A stretch of 64,000 nt of DNA from assembly GCA_030949705.1 (NCBI GenBank), contig JAUZSF010000005.1, forward strand, positions 102,311-166,310, in the 5' to 3' direction. The notes below the pieces were generated by a model, which worked only from the letters and a program-made list of their open reading frames with translations, was not told the DNA's origin and made no database searches. The stretch comes from Robiginitomaculum sp. Lineage in GTDB: Bacteria; Pseudomonadota; Alphaproteobacteria; Caulobacterales; Maricaulaceae. This document shows positions 33,988 to 43,700 of the stretch, piece after piece; position 1 is the first letter of the stretch, and every line of letters begins with the position of its first letter. The translations under genes and the position numbers were made by a program.

Positions 33988-34712
33988 CTATTGGATGGCA
34001 GGAAGGGCGCTGGCGCGACTTTCATCCAGATAACGGGCACTTTGAATATCCAGACTGCCCGGGGCCAGTGTAATCAGCAAGGGATTGCCCGTAGGGATTT
34101 CCACATTAACGATGTCCTCATCCGGTACGTTGAACAACAGCTTGACCAAGGCCCGCAATGATTGCCGTGGGCGGAAATCAGCGTGTTGCCCCCCCCTAAC
34201 AGTTTAGGCTCTATGGTGTTTTCCCAATAGGGCAGTACCCGGTCCAGCGTCATTTTCAGGGATTCCGTTACCGGCAATGCTTCACGTGAAACATGAGCGT
34301 AGCGCCGGTCAAGGCACGGGTTCAGCGGATTATCCCATTCCATGGGCGGCGGCGGAATATCATAGGACCGGCGCCAGATATGCACCTGTTCATCACCATG
34401 TTTTTTGGCGGTTTCGGCCTTGTTCAACCCGGTCAACGCGCCGTAATGACGTTCATTCAGCCGGTAATCCTTGGCCACCGGCAACCAAACCTCATCCATT
34501 TCTGCCAAGGCCAGCCACAGGGTGCGGATCGCCCGGGTCTGTAATGAGGTATAGGCCTGATCAAAATCATGGCCGCATTTGGCCAGCAATTGCCCGGCCT
34601 TGCGGGCCTCGTCCTCACCCTTTGGGGTCAGGGGCACATCCACCCAGCCGGTAAAGCGGTTTTCCAGATTCCATTGGCTCTGGCCGTGACGAACAAGCGC
34701 AAGTGCAGTCAT
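33988..34712 (-). pseudogene. gpmA: 2,3-bisphosphoglycerate-dependent phosphoglycerate mutase, frameshifted
   Basis: The first 180 codons are typical Gpm[19 protein letters not shown] with the catalytic His, then [30 protein letters not shown] and LISAHGN. After a one-base loss near 34161 the frame must change to [29 protein letters not shown], which is the conserved end. The corrected protein is about 240 residues and has all active-site residues. Since this is a glycolytic enzyme, the lesion is more likely an error of sequence than a dead gene. Confidence 0.85.
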
Positions 34713-34868
34713 GGGGAGGGTCCTTTATTTATATGGGCCGGCATACCCTTGAGAGGGAAAACTGGCAAGCGGTTATGCACACACTGCGCCCGGGTGAACA
34801 TATTTTTACTCGCCAAAGCCAGTTGGCTCGTTTACATGAAAAACAGACTTTTTACAGGAAGAAAAACC

Positions 34869-35475
34869 ATGAAACCGATTGTGTTGGCCAGTTTTGGCCT
34901 TGCCGTATTACTTGCCGCCTGCAACCCCCGCCCAAAATGGTGACAAAGACGATCAACCTGCCGTGGCGGTGGACCAACCGGAATTCAGCGAAGATATGAG
35001 CCCGGCCCAGAAAAACCTGATCCGGGGCAGGGCCTTTCTGGATGAAAACAAAAACGCCAAAGGGGTAAAGACCACCGATAGCGGCCTGCAATACAAGGTC
35101 ATAAAAGCCGGCCCCAAAGATGGTGAACACCCCTATCCCGGTCAGTTTGTCTGTGTGAACTATGAGGGTAGAACCATTGATGGCAAAGAATTTGACAGCT
35201 CCTATACCCGCGGTGTGCCAGCGGTATTCCCCTCCAATCGCCTGATCAAGGGTTGGGTCGAGGCCCTGGCCATGATGCGCCCCGGCGATGAATGGATGCT
35301 CTATATTGCGCCGGAACTGGCCTATGGCGCCAGCGGCACCATGGGTGGACCTATCGGGCCAAATGAAACCCTGGTGTTCAAAATCAATCTCATCAAGCTG
35401 ATGGATCTGAGCGTGGATGAATACCGCCGGACCTATGGCGTTGATCAGACCCTTGATTGTTCCAAGGCCTCCTGA
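34869..35475 (+). pseudogene. FKBP-type peptidyl-prolyl isomerase lipoprotein, frameshifted
   Basis: The start MKPIVLASFGLAVLLAAC is a lipoprotein signal with lipobox LAAC, preceded by AGGAAG. A run of five C (34925-34929) shifts the frame; with four C the sequence continues NPAQNGDKDDQ into an FkpA-like protein. An N-terminal helical part is followed by an FKBP domain with TTDSGLQYKVIKAG, VNYEGRTIDGKEFDSSY, WVEALAMMRPGDEWMLYI and ELAYGA. The product should fold proteins in the periplasm. Its stop overlaps the argE start (TGATG). Confidence 0.82.
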
Positions 35476-36635
35476 TGGAGGGGGCGCGCGCCCAGGTTCG
35501 GGACATCCTGACCACCCTTGTGGGGTTTGATACGGTTTCGCGTAATTCCAACCTGGCCCTGATTGACTGGGTAGAAGGCTATTTGCAAAATCTGGGTGCC
35601 CAGTGCGCCCGCGTGCTAAGCGATGATGGCAGAAAGGCCAATTTTTACGCCACCCTAGGACCAATGAACCCGGGCGGTCTGGTGCTGTCAGGCCATACCG
35701 ATGTGGTGCCGGTTGACGGTCAAAACTGGTCCAGCGATCCATTTATCTTGCGCGAACAGGGTGGGCGTTATTATGGCCGCGGCACGTGCGATATGAAGGG
35801 CTTTATTGCCTGTACCCTGGCCGCCGCGCCGGATTTTGCCCGGGCGAAACCGGCCCGCCCGGTGCATTTTGCCTTTTCCTATGACGAAGAAGTTGGCTGT
35901 ATCGGTGCACCTTCACTGATCGAGGCCTTGCGCCGCGACCTGCCCACCCCGGCCGCGGTATTGGTGGGCGAGCCCAGTGATATGCATGTGGTCAGTGCCC
36001 ATAAGGGGCAAAATGCATATCATGTGCAGGTTTTGGGCAAAGAGGCCCATTCCAGCCTGCCCCATCAGGGGGCATCGGCGGTGATGGCAGCCGGGCGGTT
36101 AATGGCCGAGCTTTGCACCATTGCCGATGATTTGCGCACCCAGGCCGATCCGCATAATCCGTTTGATCCGCCCTATGGCACCTTGACCATCGGACTGGTC
36201 AACGGCGGCACCGCGGTCAATATCATTGCCAAGGAATGCACATTTTCATGGGATTTACGCCTGTTGCCCAGCGATGATTGCGCCGCCATCGAAGCGCGCT
36301 TTGCGCAAAAGGTAAAAGAGGTTGAGGCCCAGATGCGCCAAAGCGCGCCCGAGGCAAGGATTATTTTTGAGCGCAAAACCAGCGCCCCCCCGCTGGATGC
36401 GGACCCCCAAAGCGCCGCCGAACAGATTGCCCGTCTGCTGACCGGGGATAATGACAGCCGCGTGGTGTCCTACACCACCGAGGCCGGACATTTTCAACAG
36501 GCCGGCCTGCCCGCCGTGATCTGTGGGCCCGGTTCAATCGAACAGGCCCACAAGCCTGATGAATTTGTGACCATAAGCCAGCTGGATCTGTGCCTGGAAA
36601 CCTTAAAGAAGCTGCCCAAACATCTGAGTCATTAA
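35475..36635 (+). CDS. argE: Acetylornithine deacetylase
   Basis: ArgE hydrolyses N-acetylornithine to ornithine in arginine synthesis. The 386-residue M20 metallopeptidase shows LSGHTDVVPVDGQNW (metal His and Asp), GRGTCDMKGFIA, FSYDEEVGCIG (catalytic Glu pair), GEPSDM and a final GPGSIEQAHKPDEF. The dimerisation domain lies between about 180 and 300 (HKGQNAYHVQVLGKEAHSS). The start at 35475 overlaps the stop of the isomerase gene, so it depends on that gene for translation. Confidence 0.9.
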   Translation: MEGARAQVRDILTTLVGFDTVSRNSNLALIDWVEGYLQNLGAQCARVLSDDGRKANFYATLGPMNPGGLVLSGHTDVVPVDGQNWSSDPFILREQGGRYYGRGTCDMKGFIACTLAAAPDFARAKPARPVHFAFSYDEEVGCIGAPSLIEALRRDLPTPAAVLVGEPSDMHVVSAHKGQNAYHVQVLGKEAHSSLPHQGASAVMAAGRLMAELCTIADDLRTQADPHNPFDPPYGTLTIGLVNGGTAVNIIAKECTFSWDLRLLPSDDCAAIEARFAQKVKEVEAQMRQSAPEARIIFERKTSAPPLDADPQSAAEQIARLLTGDNDSRVVSYTTEAGHFQQAGLPAVICGPGSIEQAHKPDEFVTISQLDLCLETLKKLPKHLSH

Positions 36636-36643
36636 GGTCGCCC

Positions 36644-37273
36644 CTATTGGCTGGCCCAGACGATGCGGGCAATCCAGTCCACATCCTTGCGGTCCAGAAC
36701 CCGGTCCGGATATTCGGGGTTAAGCGAGGCCAGCTCGATCCGGGTCTGAGTCATGCGTCGCAACTCCTTGGCCATCACCTCGCCATCACGGGTGCGCACC
36801 ACCACCCGGTCACCGCGACGCACGCTTTCTTCGGGGGCGACCACAATGCGGTCCCCATCGCGAAAGACCGGCTCCATGGAATCTCCGGAAATTTCCAGCG
36901 CATAGGCGCGGCTGCCATCAAAGCCGGGAAAGCGCACTTCGTCCCAGCCAGTGCCGATGGGATAACCCGCATCATCAAAAAAGCCGCCGGAGCCGGCCTG
37001 TGCCAGACCGATCAACGGCACCGGACGACCAGACGATGGCCCGCCACTGGCCATGGCGGCAAAATCTTCAAAGTTTACCTCAACCGCATCCAGCACCTTG
37101 GCAAGGCTTTCGGTGGAGGGCCAGCGCAGACGGGTTCCATTGGCGGCATAGCGCTTGGAAGGGTTGAACGCGGTGGCATCCAGCCCGGCCTTGCGCGCCA
37201 GACCCGAGGGACTGAGGCCCGCCCGTTTTGCGAGAAGGTCCAATCCTCGCCAGATTTGTGTATGGGTCAGCAT
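36644..37273 (-). CDS. Helix-turn-helix regulator with S24 (LexA/CI-like) peptidase domain
   Basis: The 209-residue protein starts MLTHTQIWRGLDLLAKRAGLSPSGLARKAGLD, an unusual HTH followed by FNPSKR. A linker leads to an S24 peptidase fold: Ser in LEISGDSMEPVFRDGDR (about 131) and Lys in GEVMAKELRR (about 169). Such chromosomal CI-like regulators are common in alphaproteobacteria; targets are unknown. Earlier starts at 37288 or 37315 (GTG) are possible but less family-like. No phage genes lie nearby, so it is not a prophage repressor. Confidence 0.85.
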   Translation of the reverse strand: MLTHTQIWRGLDLLAKRAGLSPSGLARKAGLDATAFNPSKRYAANGTRLRWPSTESLAKVLDAVEVNFEDFAAMASGGPSSGRPVPLIGLAQAGSGGFFDDAGYPIGTGWDEVRFPGFDGSRAYALEISGDSMEPVFRDGDRIVVAPEESVRRGDRVVVRTRDGEVMAKELRRMTQTRIELASLNPEYPDRVLDRKDVDWIARIVWASQ

Positions 37274-37381
37274 ATTTTTCGACACCATTGCAGAATCAAG
37301 AGAATATACACCCACATTTAGGAATGTAAACCTAGGCCATGGACCCTATTAATTTAAGCCGTTCTGCGTTATTGGCGCATC

Positions 37382-37726
37382 ATGGATGACGTGATTTACC
37401 GCCTGATGGACCAACAAAGCTGGCTTGAAGCCAAACGGGCAGGCGTGTTTTTGGGCGGCGCAGATGACAAACGCGATGGCTTTATCCACTTTTCCACCGC
37501 CGCCACCGTGCGTGAAACGGCCCGGCGCTATTATGCCGATATACCGGACCTGATGTTGATCAGCATTGCGGTAAAAGACGTTGAGGCAGATTTGAAATGG
37601 GAGCCATCGCGCGGCGGTCTTTTGTTTCCACACCTTTACGCCCCCTTGGCCGTAAGTGCCGTTCAGGCAGCCCAATTGCTGGGCCGTAATGAAAGCGGCC
37701 ATGACTTTGGGTCACACATTCCATGA
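37382..37726 (+). CDS. DUF952 family protein
   Basis: The 114 residues match DUF952 over the full length: VIYRLMDQQSWLEAKRAG, GFIHFSTAATVRETARRYYA, KWEPSRGGLLFPHLYAPL. The fold is related to ADP-ribose-type binding proteins, but the function is not known. Its stop overlaps the pyrD start by four bases, a common pairing in alphaproteobacteria. Confidence 0.88.
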   Translation: MDDVIYRLMDQQSWLEAKRAGVFLGGADDKRDGFIHFSTAATVRETARRYYADIPDLMLISIAVKDVEADLKWEPSRGGLLFPHLYAPLAVSAVQAAQLLGRNESGHDFGSHIP

Positions 37727-38778
37727 GCCTTTATGACCTTGCCGGCGCGGTCATGCGCCGCCTGCCCGCCGAAACCGCCCATGGGCTGACCATCCAGGCC
37801 TTAAGGACCGGTCTTGGTCCGGTGCAACATGCCCCGGATGATCCGATTTTGCGCACCCAGCTTGGCCCTCTTGACCTTGCCAACCCCATTGGCCTGGCCG
37901 CCGGATTTGACAAAAACGCCCGCGCCGGGGCCGCCATGATCCGGGCCGGCTTTGGCTGGGTGGAATGTGGCACGGTTACGCCTTTGCCACAGGCGGGCAA
38001 TCCACGGCCACGCCTGTTTCGCCTCTCCCGGGATGGGGCGGTGATCAACCGTATGGGTTTTAACAATGACGGGCTGGATCATTTTGCCCGCAACTTCACG
38101 GCGCAAAGACGCCGCGCCCCCATGATCGGAGCCAATATCGGGGCCAATAAAACCTCCAAGGACCGTATTGGCGACTATGTTACCGGCCTGAAAACCCTGT
38201 GGGGCCTGCCGGCCTGGTTCACCATCAATATTTCATCGCCCAACACGCCGGGCCTGCGCGAATTGCAGGGCAAGAACGCCCTGCAGGAGCTGTTGGGACG
38301 GATCATGGAGGCACGCGCAGCGCTCACCGAAGATCAGCCATCACCGCCGTTTTTCCTGAAAGTATCGCCCGACCTGGATGACACCCAGATCAGCCAGATC
38401 AGCGAGGCAGCCCGTCATTACGCGCTGGACGGCCTGATCATCAGCAATACCACCATCAGCCGCCCGGATGATCTGCAAAGCGCGGCACGGGACGAGGCGG
38501 GCGGTTTGTCCGGCAAGCCATTATTTACCCGCTCTACCGAAGTGTTGCGCGCCTTCAGGCACGCCACAAACGGGCGCATGGCCCTGATCGGGGTGGGCGG
38601 CATTGCTTCGGGCGCAGATGCCTATGCCAAGATCTGCGCCGGGGCCAGCGCCGTACAATTATACACCGCCTTGGCGCTATACGGACCATCTCTGGTTGGC
38701 ACCATCAAGGCTGAATTGGCTGAGATATTGCGTGCCAACGGCTTTGCCAGTGTCGGTGACGCCGTAGGTCGTGATTAG
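37723..38778 (+). CDS. pyrD: Quinone-dependent dihydroorotate dehydrogenase
   Basis: PyrD (class 2) oxidises dihydroorotate to orotate with FMN and passes electrons to quinone at the membrane. The 351-residue protein has the N-terminal helical extension of class 2 enzymes, NPIGLAAGFDKNA, GTVTPLPQAGNPRPR, NRMGFNNDG, and the catalytic-serine region NISSPNTPGLRELQG. FLKVSPDL, ISNTTISRP and GVGGIASGADAY follow. Length and motifs are normal. Its end overlaps the convergent MATE gene. Confidence 0.95.
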   Translation: MSLYDLAGAVMRRLPAETAHGLTIQALRTGLGPVQHAPDDPILRTQLGPLDLANPIGLAAGFDKNARAGAAMIRAGFGWVECGTVTPLPQAGNPRPRLFRLSRDGAVINRMGFNNDGLDHFARNFTAQRRRAPMIGANIGANKTSKDRIGDYVTGLKTLWGLPAWFTINISSPNTPGLRELQGKNALQELLGRIMEARAALTEDQPSPPFFLKVSPDLDDTQISQISEAARHYALDGLIISNTTISRPDDLQSAARDEAGGLSGKPLFTRSTEVLRAFRHATNGRMALIGVGGIASGADAYAKICAGASAVQLYTALALYGPSLVGTIKAELAEILRANGFASVGDAVGRD

Positions 38779-40106
38779 GGGCGCGTTGGGGTAATGCCCC
38801 GCTCCAGCGCCGGATACGCCACCAACAGGGTTAACCCGCGCGCCACAAAATAAATCAGAAACGCCGTCCAGACCCCGGCATTGCCATGGGGGGCGAAAAG
38901 CGCATCAAAGGCCAGATAAATCAGCAAGGATGCCAGCGAAGCATTGCGCATAGCGGCACTGCGGGTGGCCCCGGTGAAAATGCCGTCCAATTGCCAGGAA
39001 CCGATCCCCAAAATGGGCACCGCCGCACACCAGGGCAAAAACCCGATGGCGGCTTCGCGCACCGCTTGATCGGCTATCAATTGACTGATTACCCAGTCGC
39101 CGCCAAAAAGGGTCAGAGCCGCAAATCCAAAGGCACAGGCAAAGGCAAATTCGCTGGTCAGGCGCACGGCGCGGCGTAAATCCGCGATGGAACCACGGCC
39201 AACAGCTCGGCCGGTTTCTGCCTCAGCGGTATAGGCAAAGGCATCCAGCACAAAGGCCCACACCATGATGAACTGTAACAACACCTGATTGGCAGCCAGC
39301 AACACATCCCCCTGACGGGCCCCGGCATTGATAAACCAGCTAAAGCCAAAGGTCAGGAAAATGGAGCGCAAAAACAGATTGAAATTCAACCCGAACAGTT
39401 TTTTCAGTGCCCCCGTATCCAACAATTGAGACAGCGAAAGCGTGGCCAAAAGGGTGGTCCGGTCTGTCTTAAAGGCCCGCAAAACCAGGACCAGCCCCAG
39501 CAGAAACGCCATCCATTCGGCAATCGCCGTGCCCGCAGCCACCCCGGTTGGCCCCCAGCCAAGGCGCAAGACAAACCACGCGTCCAGAGCGCCATTGGTG
39601 ATCGCCAAAACCGCCTGTACCATCAGTGCCAGACGGGTTTTTCCCGCCCCGATCAACCAGCCGGTGACGGCAAACAGGCCCAGCGCCGCCGGGGCGCCCC
39701 AAAAACGCGCCGCCACATAGGCCGCCCCCTTGGCCTCGACCAGATCGCTGCCTTGCAGAATATTGAAGGCCAGCACGCTGATCGGCGTTTTCAAGACCAG
39801 AAAAGATAATCCCAGCACTAGGCCGATCAACAGGGCGCGCGCAACTGTGCGCTGGCTCTCGGCCATATCCCCCGCACCCAGAGCCTGGGCAGTAAAGCCG
39901 GTGACCCCCATGCGTAGAAAATAAGTGCTCCAGTAAAAAACCGCGAAGACCATGGCGCCCAGCGCCACCCCGCCAATGTCAGTGGCATCGCCGGCCAGGC
40001 CAATTACCGCCGTATCGATCACCCCCACCAGCGGGATCAGCGCATTGGCGAAGATCATTGGCCAGGTCAGCGCCATTACGCGCCGGCGGGTTAGTGTCCG
40101 GGTCAT
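38775..40106 (-). CDS. MATE-family efflux transporter (DinF-like)
   Basis: This is a 443-residue inner-membrane protein with about 12 hydrophobic helices arranged as two similar halves. The first half shows PLVGVIDTAVIGL and VALGAMVFAVFYWSTYFLRMG, the usual first-helix and loop signature of MATE transporters, and ITNGALDAWFVLRLGWG is typical of the DinF branch. Such proteins expel drugs or metabolites in exchange for sodium ions or protons. The substrate is unknown. It is convergent with pyrD. Confidence 0.88.
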   Translation of the reverse strand: MTRTLTRRRVMALTWPMIFANALIPLVGVIDTAVIGLAGDATDIGGVALGAMVFAVFYWSTYFLRMGVTGFTAQALGAGDMAESQRTVARALLIGLVLGLSFLVLKTPISVLAFNILQGSDLVEAKGAAYVAARFWGAPAALGLFAVTGWLIGAGKTRLALMVQAVLAITNGALDAWFVLRLGWGPTGVAAGTAIAEWMAFLLGLVLVLRAFKTDRTTLLATLSLSQLLDTGALKKLFGLNFNLFLRSIFLTFGFSWFINAGARQGDVLLAANQVLLQFIMVWAFVLDAFAYTAEAETGRAVGRGSIADLRRAVRLTSEFAFACAFGFAALTLFGGDWVISQLIADQAVREAAIGFLPWCAAVPILGIGSWQLDGIFTGATRSAAMRNASLASLLIYLAFDALFAPHGNAGVWTAFLIYFVARGLTLLVAYPALERGITPTRP

Positions 40107-40152
40107 TTCGCGCTAGCCCTTTTATGCAGGCGGTCCAGACCCCCGCATTCCT

Positions 40153-40503
40153 TTATTCAATAATTTTGATCACGGCTTCAATGGGGCGGCCAATCGCGGC
40201 CCGGTCGCCATTGACCACAATGGGCCGTTCGATCAGTTTTGGATGTTCACTCATGGCCACAATCAAGGCCTCTTCATCACTGACCGAGGAAAGCCCTAAA
40301 TCCTTATAGGCATCTTCGCCCTTACGCATCATATCGCGTGCCGATTGCAGGCCCAGCTTGTTGACCAACGAAGACAGCTCGTCCGTATCAGGCGGGGTTT
40401 CCAGATACAGCACGGTTTCATAGTCCAGCCCGCGTTCGTCCAGCAAGGCCTTGGTGGCCCGAGATTTGGAACAACGTGGATTATGATAAAGCTTCATAGT
40501 CAT
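40153..40503 (-). CDS. arsC: Arsenate reductase (glutaredoxin-dependent, ArsC/Spx family)
   Basis: The 116 residues show the family active site in YHNPRCSKSRATKALL (Cys near 12), then LYLETPPDTDEL, RKGEDAYKDLGL and the arginine-containing RPIVVNGDRAAIGRP. These match the ArsC group that reduces arsenate with glutathione and glutaredoxin. No other arsenic genes are nearby, so a housekeeping or YffB-like role is possible. GGAG lies seven bases before the ATG. Confidence 0.88.
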   Translation of the reverse strand: MTMKLYHNPRCSKSRATKALLDERGLDYETVLYLETPPDTDELSSLVNKLGLQSARDMMRKGEDAYKDLGLSSVSDEEALIVAMSEHPKLIERPIVVNGDRAAIGRPIEAVIKIIE

Positions 40504-40506
40504 AGT

Positions 40507-41094
40507 TTACTCCGACGATGGGGTGGCAATGCAGGAGGGATCCTGTTCGATCATGATATAGGGCTTGCTAAAGCAGCGTTTAAAGCGCAAGGCCGCATCC
40601 AGATTGGGTTTGCGACCATCACTGCCGGTGGCCTGTTTTTTCAGGCGCTCAATGGCCTGATCCAGGGCAGCCTTGTCTTCGGAAAGCCAGGCATTAAAGG
40701 CTGCCAGATAGGCGTTCCAATCCATGGCCCCCAGTTTGGCCGGAGTGTTGTCCTGTGCCAGCCGCAATTGCAACAAGGCGATCTGCTTGCGATCCGCCAG
40801 AGCAAAATTGCGCGCGGCCTGATAATGCTGGGTGCGCAATTGGGGTCCATCCAGATCCCCTTCATGGTCCACCAACCACGAGACGATGCTGGCCCCGGCA
40901 TCAAAGAAGCACTTTTTGGAGGACAGGGAACGCCAGCCATCGGGCCCATAATTAAAGGCATCATAATCCAGGGCAGCAAAGGCGGTCATGTCGCTGCCGC
41001 TGACGCTACAGGTCGGGTGATCTTCCTGGGCAGAAACAGAGGAAGCCATCATCATGGTAATGCCAAGGCCAAGGCCGATTACAAATATCTTCAT
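40507..41094 (-). CDS. Exported protein of unknown function
   Basis: I do not recognise this 195-residue protein. A signal peptide (IFVIGLGLGITMMMASSVSAQ) points to the periplasm. The mature part is helical, with four cysteines, in TCSVSG, KKCFFDAG, KRCFSKP and PSCIAT, that could form two disulfides. Its start overlaps the stop of the CitE-like gene by four bases, and arsC follows three bases later, so the three form one minus-strand transcription unit. Confidence 0.6.
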   Translation of the reverse strand: MKIFVIGLGLGITMMMASSVSAQEDHPTCSVSGSDMTAFAALDYDAFNYGPDGWRSLSSKKCFFDAGASIVSWLVDHEGDLDGPQLRTQHYQAARNFALADRKQIALLQLRLAQDNTPAKLGAMDWNAYLAAFNAWLSEDKAALDQAIERLKKQATGSDGRKPNLDAALRFKRCFSKPYIMIEQDPSCIATPSSE

Positions 41095-42005
41095 GATGGT
41101 TTCTTTCCTTTACGCGAACCAGAGGATGGTTTTGCCGACAGGACGGGCAGAGAGTCAAGCAAAGCCTGTGCATCTTGCAGGTGCAGGCGTTCGACCATTT
41201 CCCCGTTCAGGTTAATCACGCCCTTGCCCGCATTCTTTTTCAGCTTAAAGGCCCGCACAATGGCCCGGGCGCGCTTAATGGCCTCTTCGGATGGCCCAAA
41301 AACAGTGTTGGCCGGCTCGATCTGTACCGGATGGATCAGGGTTTTGCCATCAAAGCCAAAACGTTTGCCCTGTTTGGCTTCGCGGACAAAGCCGTCCGCA
41401 TCGCCAAAAGCGTTATACACCCCATCCAGCACCTTCAGGCCATAACCCCGCGCCGCCAGAACAATCATTGCCAGATGAGAACGCAAGGCTTCGCGGTCAT
41501 TGGCCAATCCATCACAGCCCAGTTCTTTGGCCAGATCATTGGTCCCCGCGATCAGGGCCCCCAACCCGGTTCCGGCGGCGCTGGCGGCAATCTCCCGGGC
41601 ATTTAAAACCCCGCGCGGCGTTTCCACCATGGCCCAAAGGGCGGGCAGGGGCCGCCCCGGCACCTGCGCCGAACGGGCCATAACCGCACGCACCCGATGC
41701 AACATGGCCGCACTTTCCACTTTGGGAATGACCAGCACATCCACTCCCGCCGGAGTCATCGCCAGCAGGTCTGCCTCGGCCCAGCCGGTATTGAGCGCAT
41801 TGATCCGCACCGCCCTTAATGGGGTTTTCCACCCTTCCACAGACAAGGCCCGCAAAGCCGCTGACCGGGCATCATCTTTTTCCCCGACCGCGACGGCATC
41901 TTCCAGATCCAGGATAACGGCATCTGCATTTATAGCGGGGGCCTTGGCCAGTGCCTTAGGACTGGCAGCAGGAACAAACAATACGGAACGCATAGAGATT
42001 GGCAT
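41091..42005 (-). CDS. CoA ester lyase (HpcH/HpaI, CitE-like)
   Basis: The 304-residue protein belongs to the CitE/malyl-CoA lyase group of magnesium-dependent enzymes that split beta-hydroxyacyl-CoA thioesters. RSVLFVPAASPKAL, ILDLEDAVAVGEKDDAR, LWAMVETPRGVLN with its metal Glu, LIAGTNDLAKELG and GFDGKTLIHPVQIEPAN are all present. Candidate substrates are malyl-CoA, methylmalyl-CoA or citramalyl-CoA; sequence alone does not decide. It is divergent from the PdxY-DUF429 gene. Confidence 0.85.
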   Translation of the reverse strand: MPISMRSVLFVPAASPKALAKAPAINADAVILDLEDAVAVGEKDDARSAALRALSVEGWKTPLRAVRINALNTGWAEADLLAMTPAGVDVLVIPKVESAAMLHRVRAVMARSAQVPGRPLPALWAMVETPRGVLNAREIAASAAGTGLGALIAGTNDLAKELGCDGLANDREALRSHLAMIVLAARGYGLKVLDGVYNAFGDADGFVREAKQGKRFGFDGKTLIHPVQIEPANTVFGPSEEAIKRARAIVRAFKLKKNAGKGVINLNGEMVERLHLQDAQALLDSLPVLSAKPSSGSRKGKKPS

Positions 42006-42065
42006 AATTAATCCTTGATGAGAGCGCGCGATATTTTTTTAACATCTTTGCGCAATAGTGCCCCC

Positions 42066-43626
42066 ATGAAAACCGTGCTTTTAATCTCTTCACAGGCGGC
42101 ATCCAGCCGCGTTGGGGCCTCTGTTTCGGCCTTTGCCCTGCAACGCATGGGCGTAGAGGTCATTACCCTGCCTACCGTTTTGATGGGTCGCCATCCGGGC
42201 TGGGGAGATCCGGGGCTGGTGGAAATTGACGCCGACGGCTTGTCGCGCATGTTCCTGGCGGTACAGGCCCAGGGCGTTCTGGATAAAATCGATGCGGTGG
42301 TCACCGGCTATTTTCGTTCTTCGCGGCAAATCACCGCCGCCGCGGCCATGATCGACTATGTGCGCGCCGCCAAGCCCGATGTAATGGTGGTGGTCGACCC
42401 GGTGATGGGGGATGAACCCGATGGCCTTTATGTGTCCGATGCCGTGGCCGAAGCGATTAAACGGGATCTGGTGCCCCGGGCCGATATTATCACCCCCAAT
42501 GCCTGGGAATTGGCGCATATTTCTGATCGGCCGGTGTTTGATGAAGGCTCTGCCGTTGAGGCGGCGCGGGCCACAAAATGCCCGCAGGTGATTGCCAGCT
42601 CGACCCCCAGTACCGCATTGTGCGCCACCTTGGCGGTCAGCAAGGACGAAGCCTGGTGCGTCACCACCTCGTGTTACAAAAATGTACCCCGGGGCACCGG
42701 CGATCTGTTGACCGCGCTCTTCACCGCCCATCTGCTTAATGGCAGCACCATCCGGGCGGCGCTGGAAACCTCGGTTTCCTCTATTGATATGGTGCTGAGC
42801 GAAGCCCAGCGCCTGGAATCCAAAGAACTGCCCCTGGTGGCCACCCAGGAACGGCTGGTCAGCCCGCGCACCGGGGTTTCTGCCCGCCCGCCATTACAGG
42901 CGCGGCGCCATGCCCGCTGGGTGGCTGGCATGGATGGCTGTCCCGGTGGCTGGATCGCGGTAATGCTGGATGTTACCGGCCAGCACGCGCCCATTATGCG
43001 CCCCTTGCGCGGCTTTTGGGATGTCCTGCTAACACCGGAACGGCCGGAAATTGTAGCGGTGGATATGCCCATTGGCTTTCTGGAAAAGGCGGTACGCGGT
43101 GGCCGGGGGTGTGAACGCGCGGTGCGCGAACGCCTGGGGCCACGCAAATCTTCGGTATTCTCATCGCCCAGCCGGCGGGCGCTTTATACCACCAGTTATG
43201 AAGCGGCCTGTGCCGCCAATGCCAAATCCGCCGAGCACGCTCCCAAACTGTCCCAGCAAACCTTTGCACTCTTTGACAAGATGCGCGAAATCGATGCGCG
43301 CATCACCCCGGATCTGCAATCACGCATTTTTGAAACCCATCCCGAGCTATGCTTTACCCTGATCCGTGAAGGCGAGCCCTGTGAGCATGCCAAAAAAACC
43401 ATTGAAGGCGAAAAGGAGCGCGTCGAGGCTTTGCAGAAAATCGGCTTTGAGCCTGAATTTCTGGCCAAAGAGACGTTCACCCCCCCTAAGTGCCGTGCGC
43501 AATGATTTTCTGGATGCCTGTGCCTGTGCCTGGACGGCACAGCGCATACTGTTCGGGGCCGCCGAAACCCTGCCCAAAGACCCGGCACGGGACGCCAACG
43601 GACTGGAAATGGCGATCCGGGGATAA
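42066..43626 (+). CDS. PdxY-like pyridoxal kinase fused to a DUF429 domain (one frameshift near the end)
   Basis: The N-terminal 280 residues are a ribokinase-fold pyridoxal kinase: VLLISSQAASSRVGASVSAFALQ, VVVDPVMGDEPDGLYV, ITPNAWELA and the catalytic VPRGTGDLLTALF. They lead through a short linker into a DUF429 domain (WVAGMDGCPGGW, AVDMPIGFLE, VFSSPSRRALYT, FETHPELCF). A run of seven C (43480-43486) then shifts the frame to a stop at 43505. With six C it continues PLSAVRNDFLDACACAWTAQRI to 43626, the expected DUF429 end. The fusion is in one frame with no sign of error at the junction. A start at 42018 is also possible. Confidence 0.78.
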
Positions 43627-43639
43627 AGGTTCGACCCTT

Positions 43640-43678
43640 TATACTTCGAGGGCGCTGCGCACTACCTCAGTATGAGGG
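43640..43678. repeat. Dispersed palindromic repeat, same family as near 23 kb
   Basis: ATACTTCGAGGGCGCTGCGC and ACCTCAGTATGAGG form the arms. It is an inverted relative of the unit at 23043-23082 and lies between two convergent genes. Confidence 0.65.
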
Positions 43679-43700
43679 TATTATGGCTAATCATCAGCCA

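Noticed and set aside
34852..35742. A 296-codon minus-strand open frame across the FKBP and argE genes
   Set aside because: Both plus-strand genes have clear motifs throughout, and the minus frame has none.
36644..37273. Prophage CI repressor
   Set aside because: The S24 regulator is surrounded by argE, DUF952 and pyrD, with no integrase or phage structural genes.
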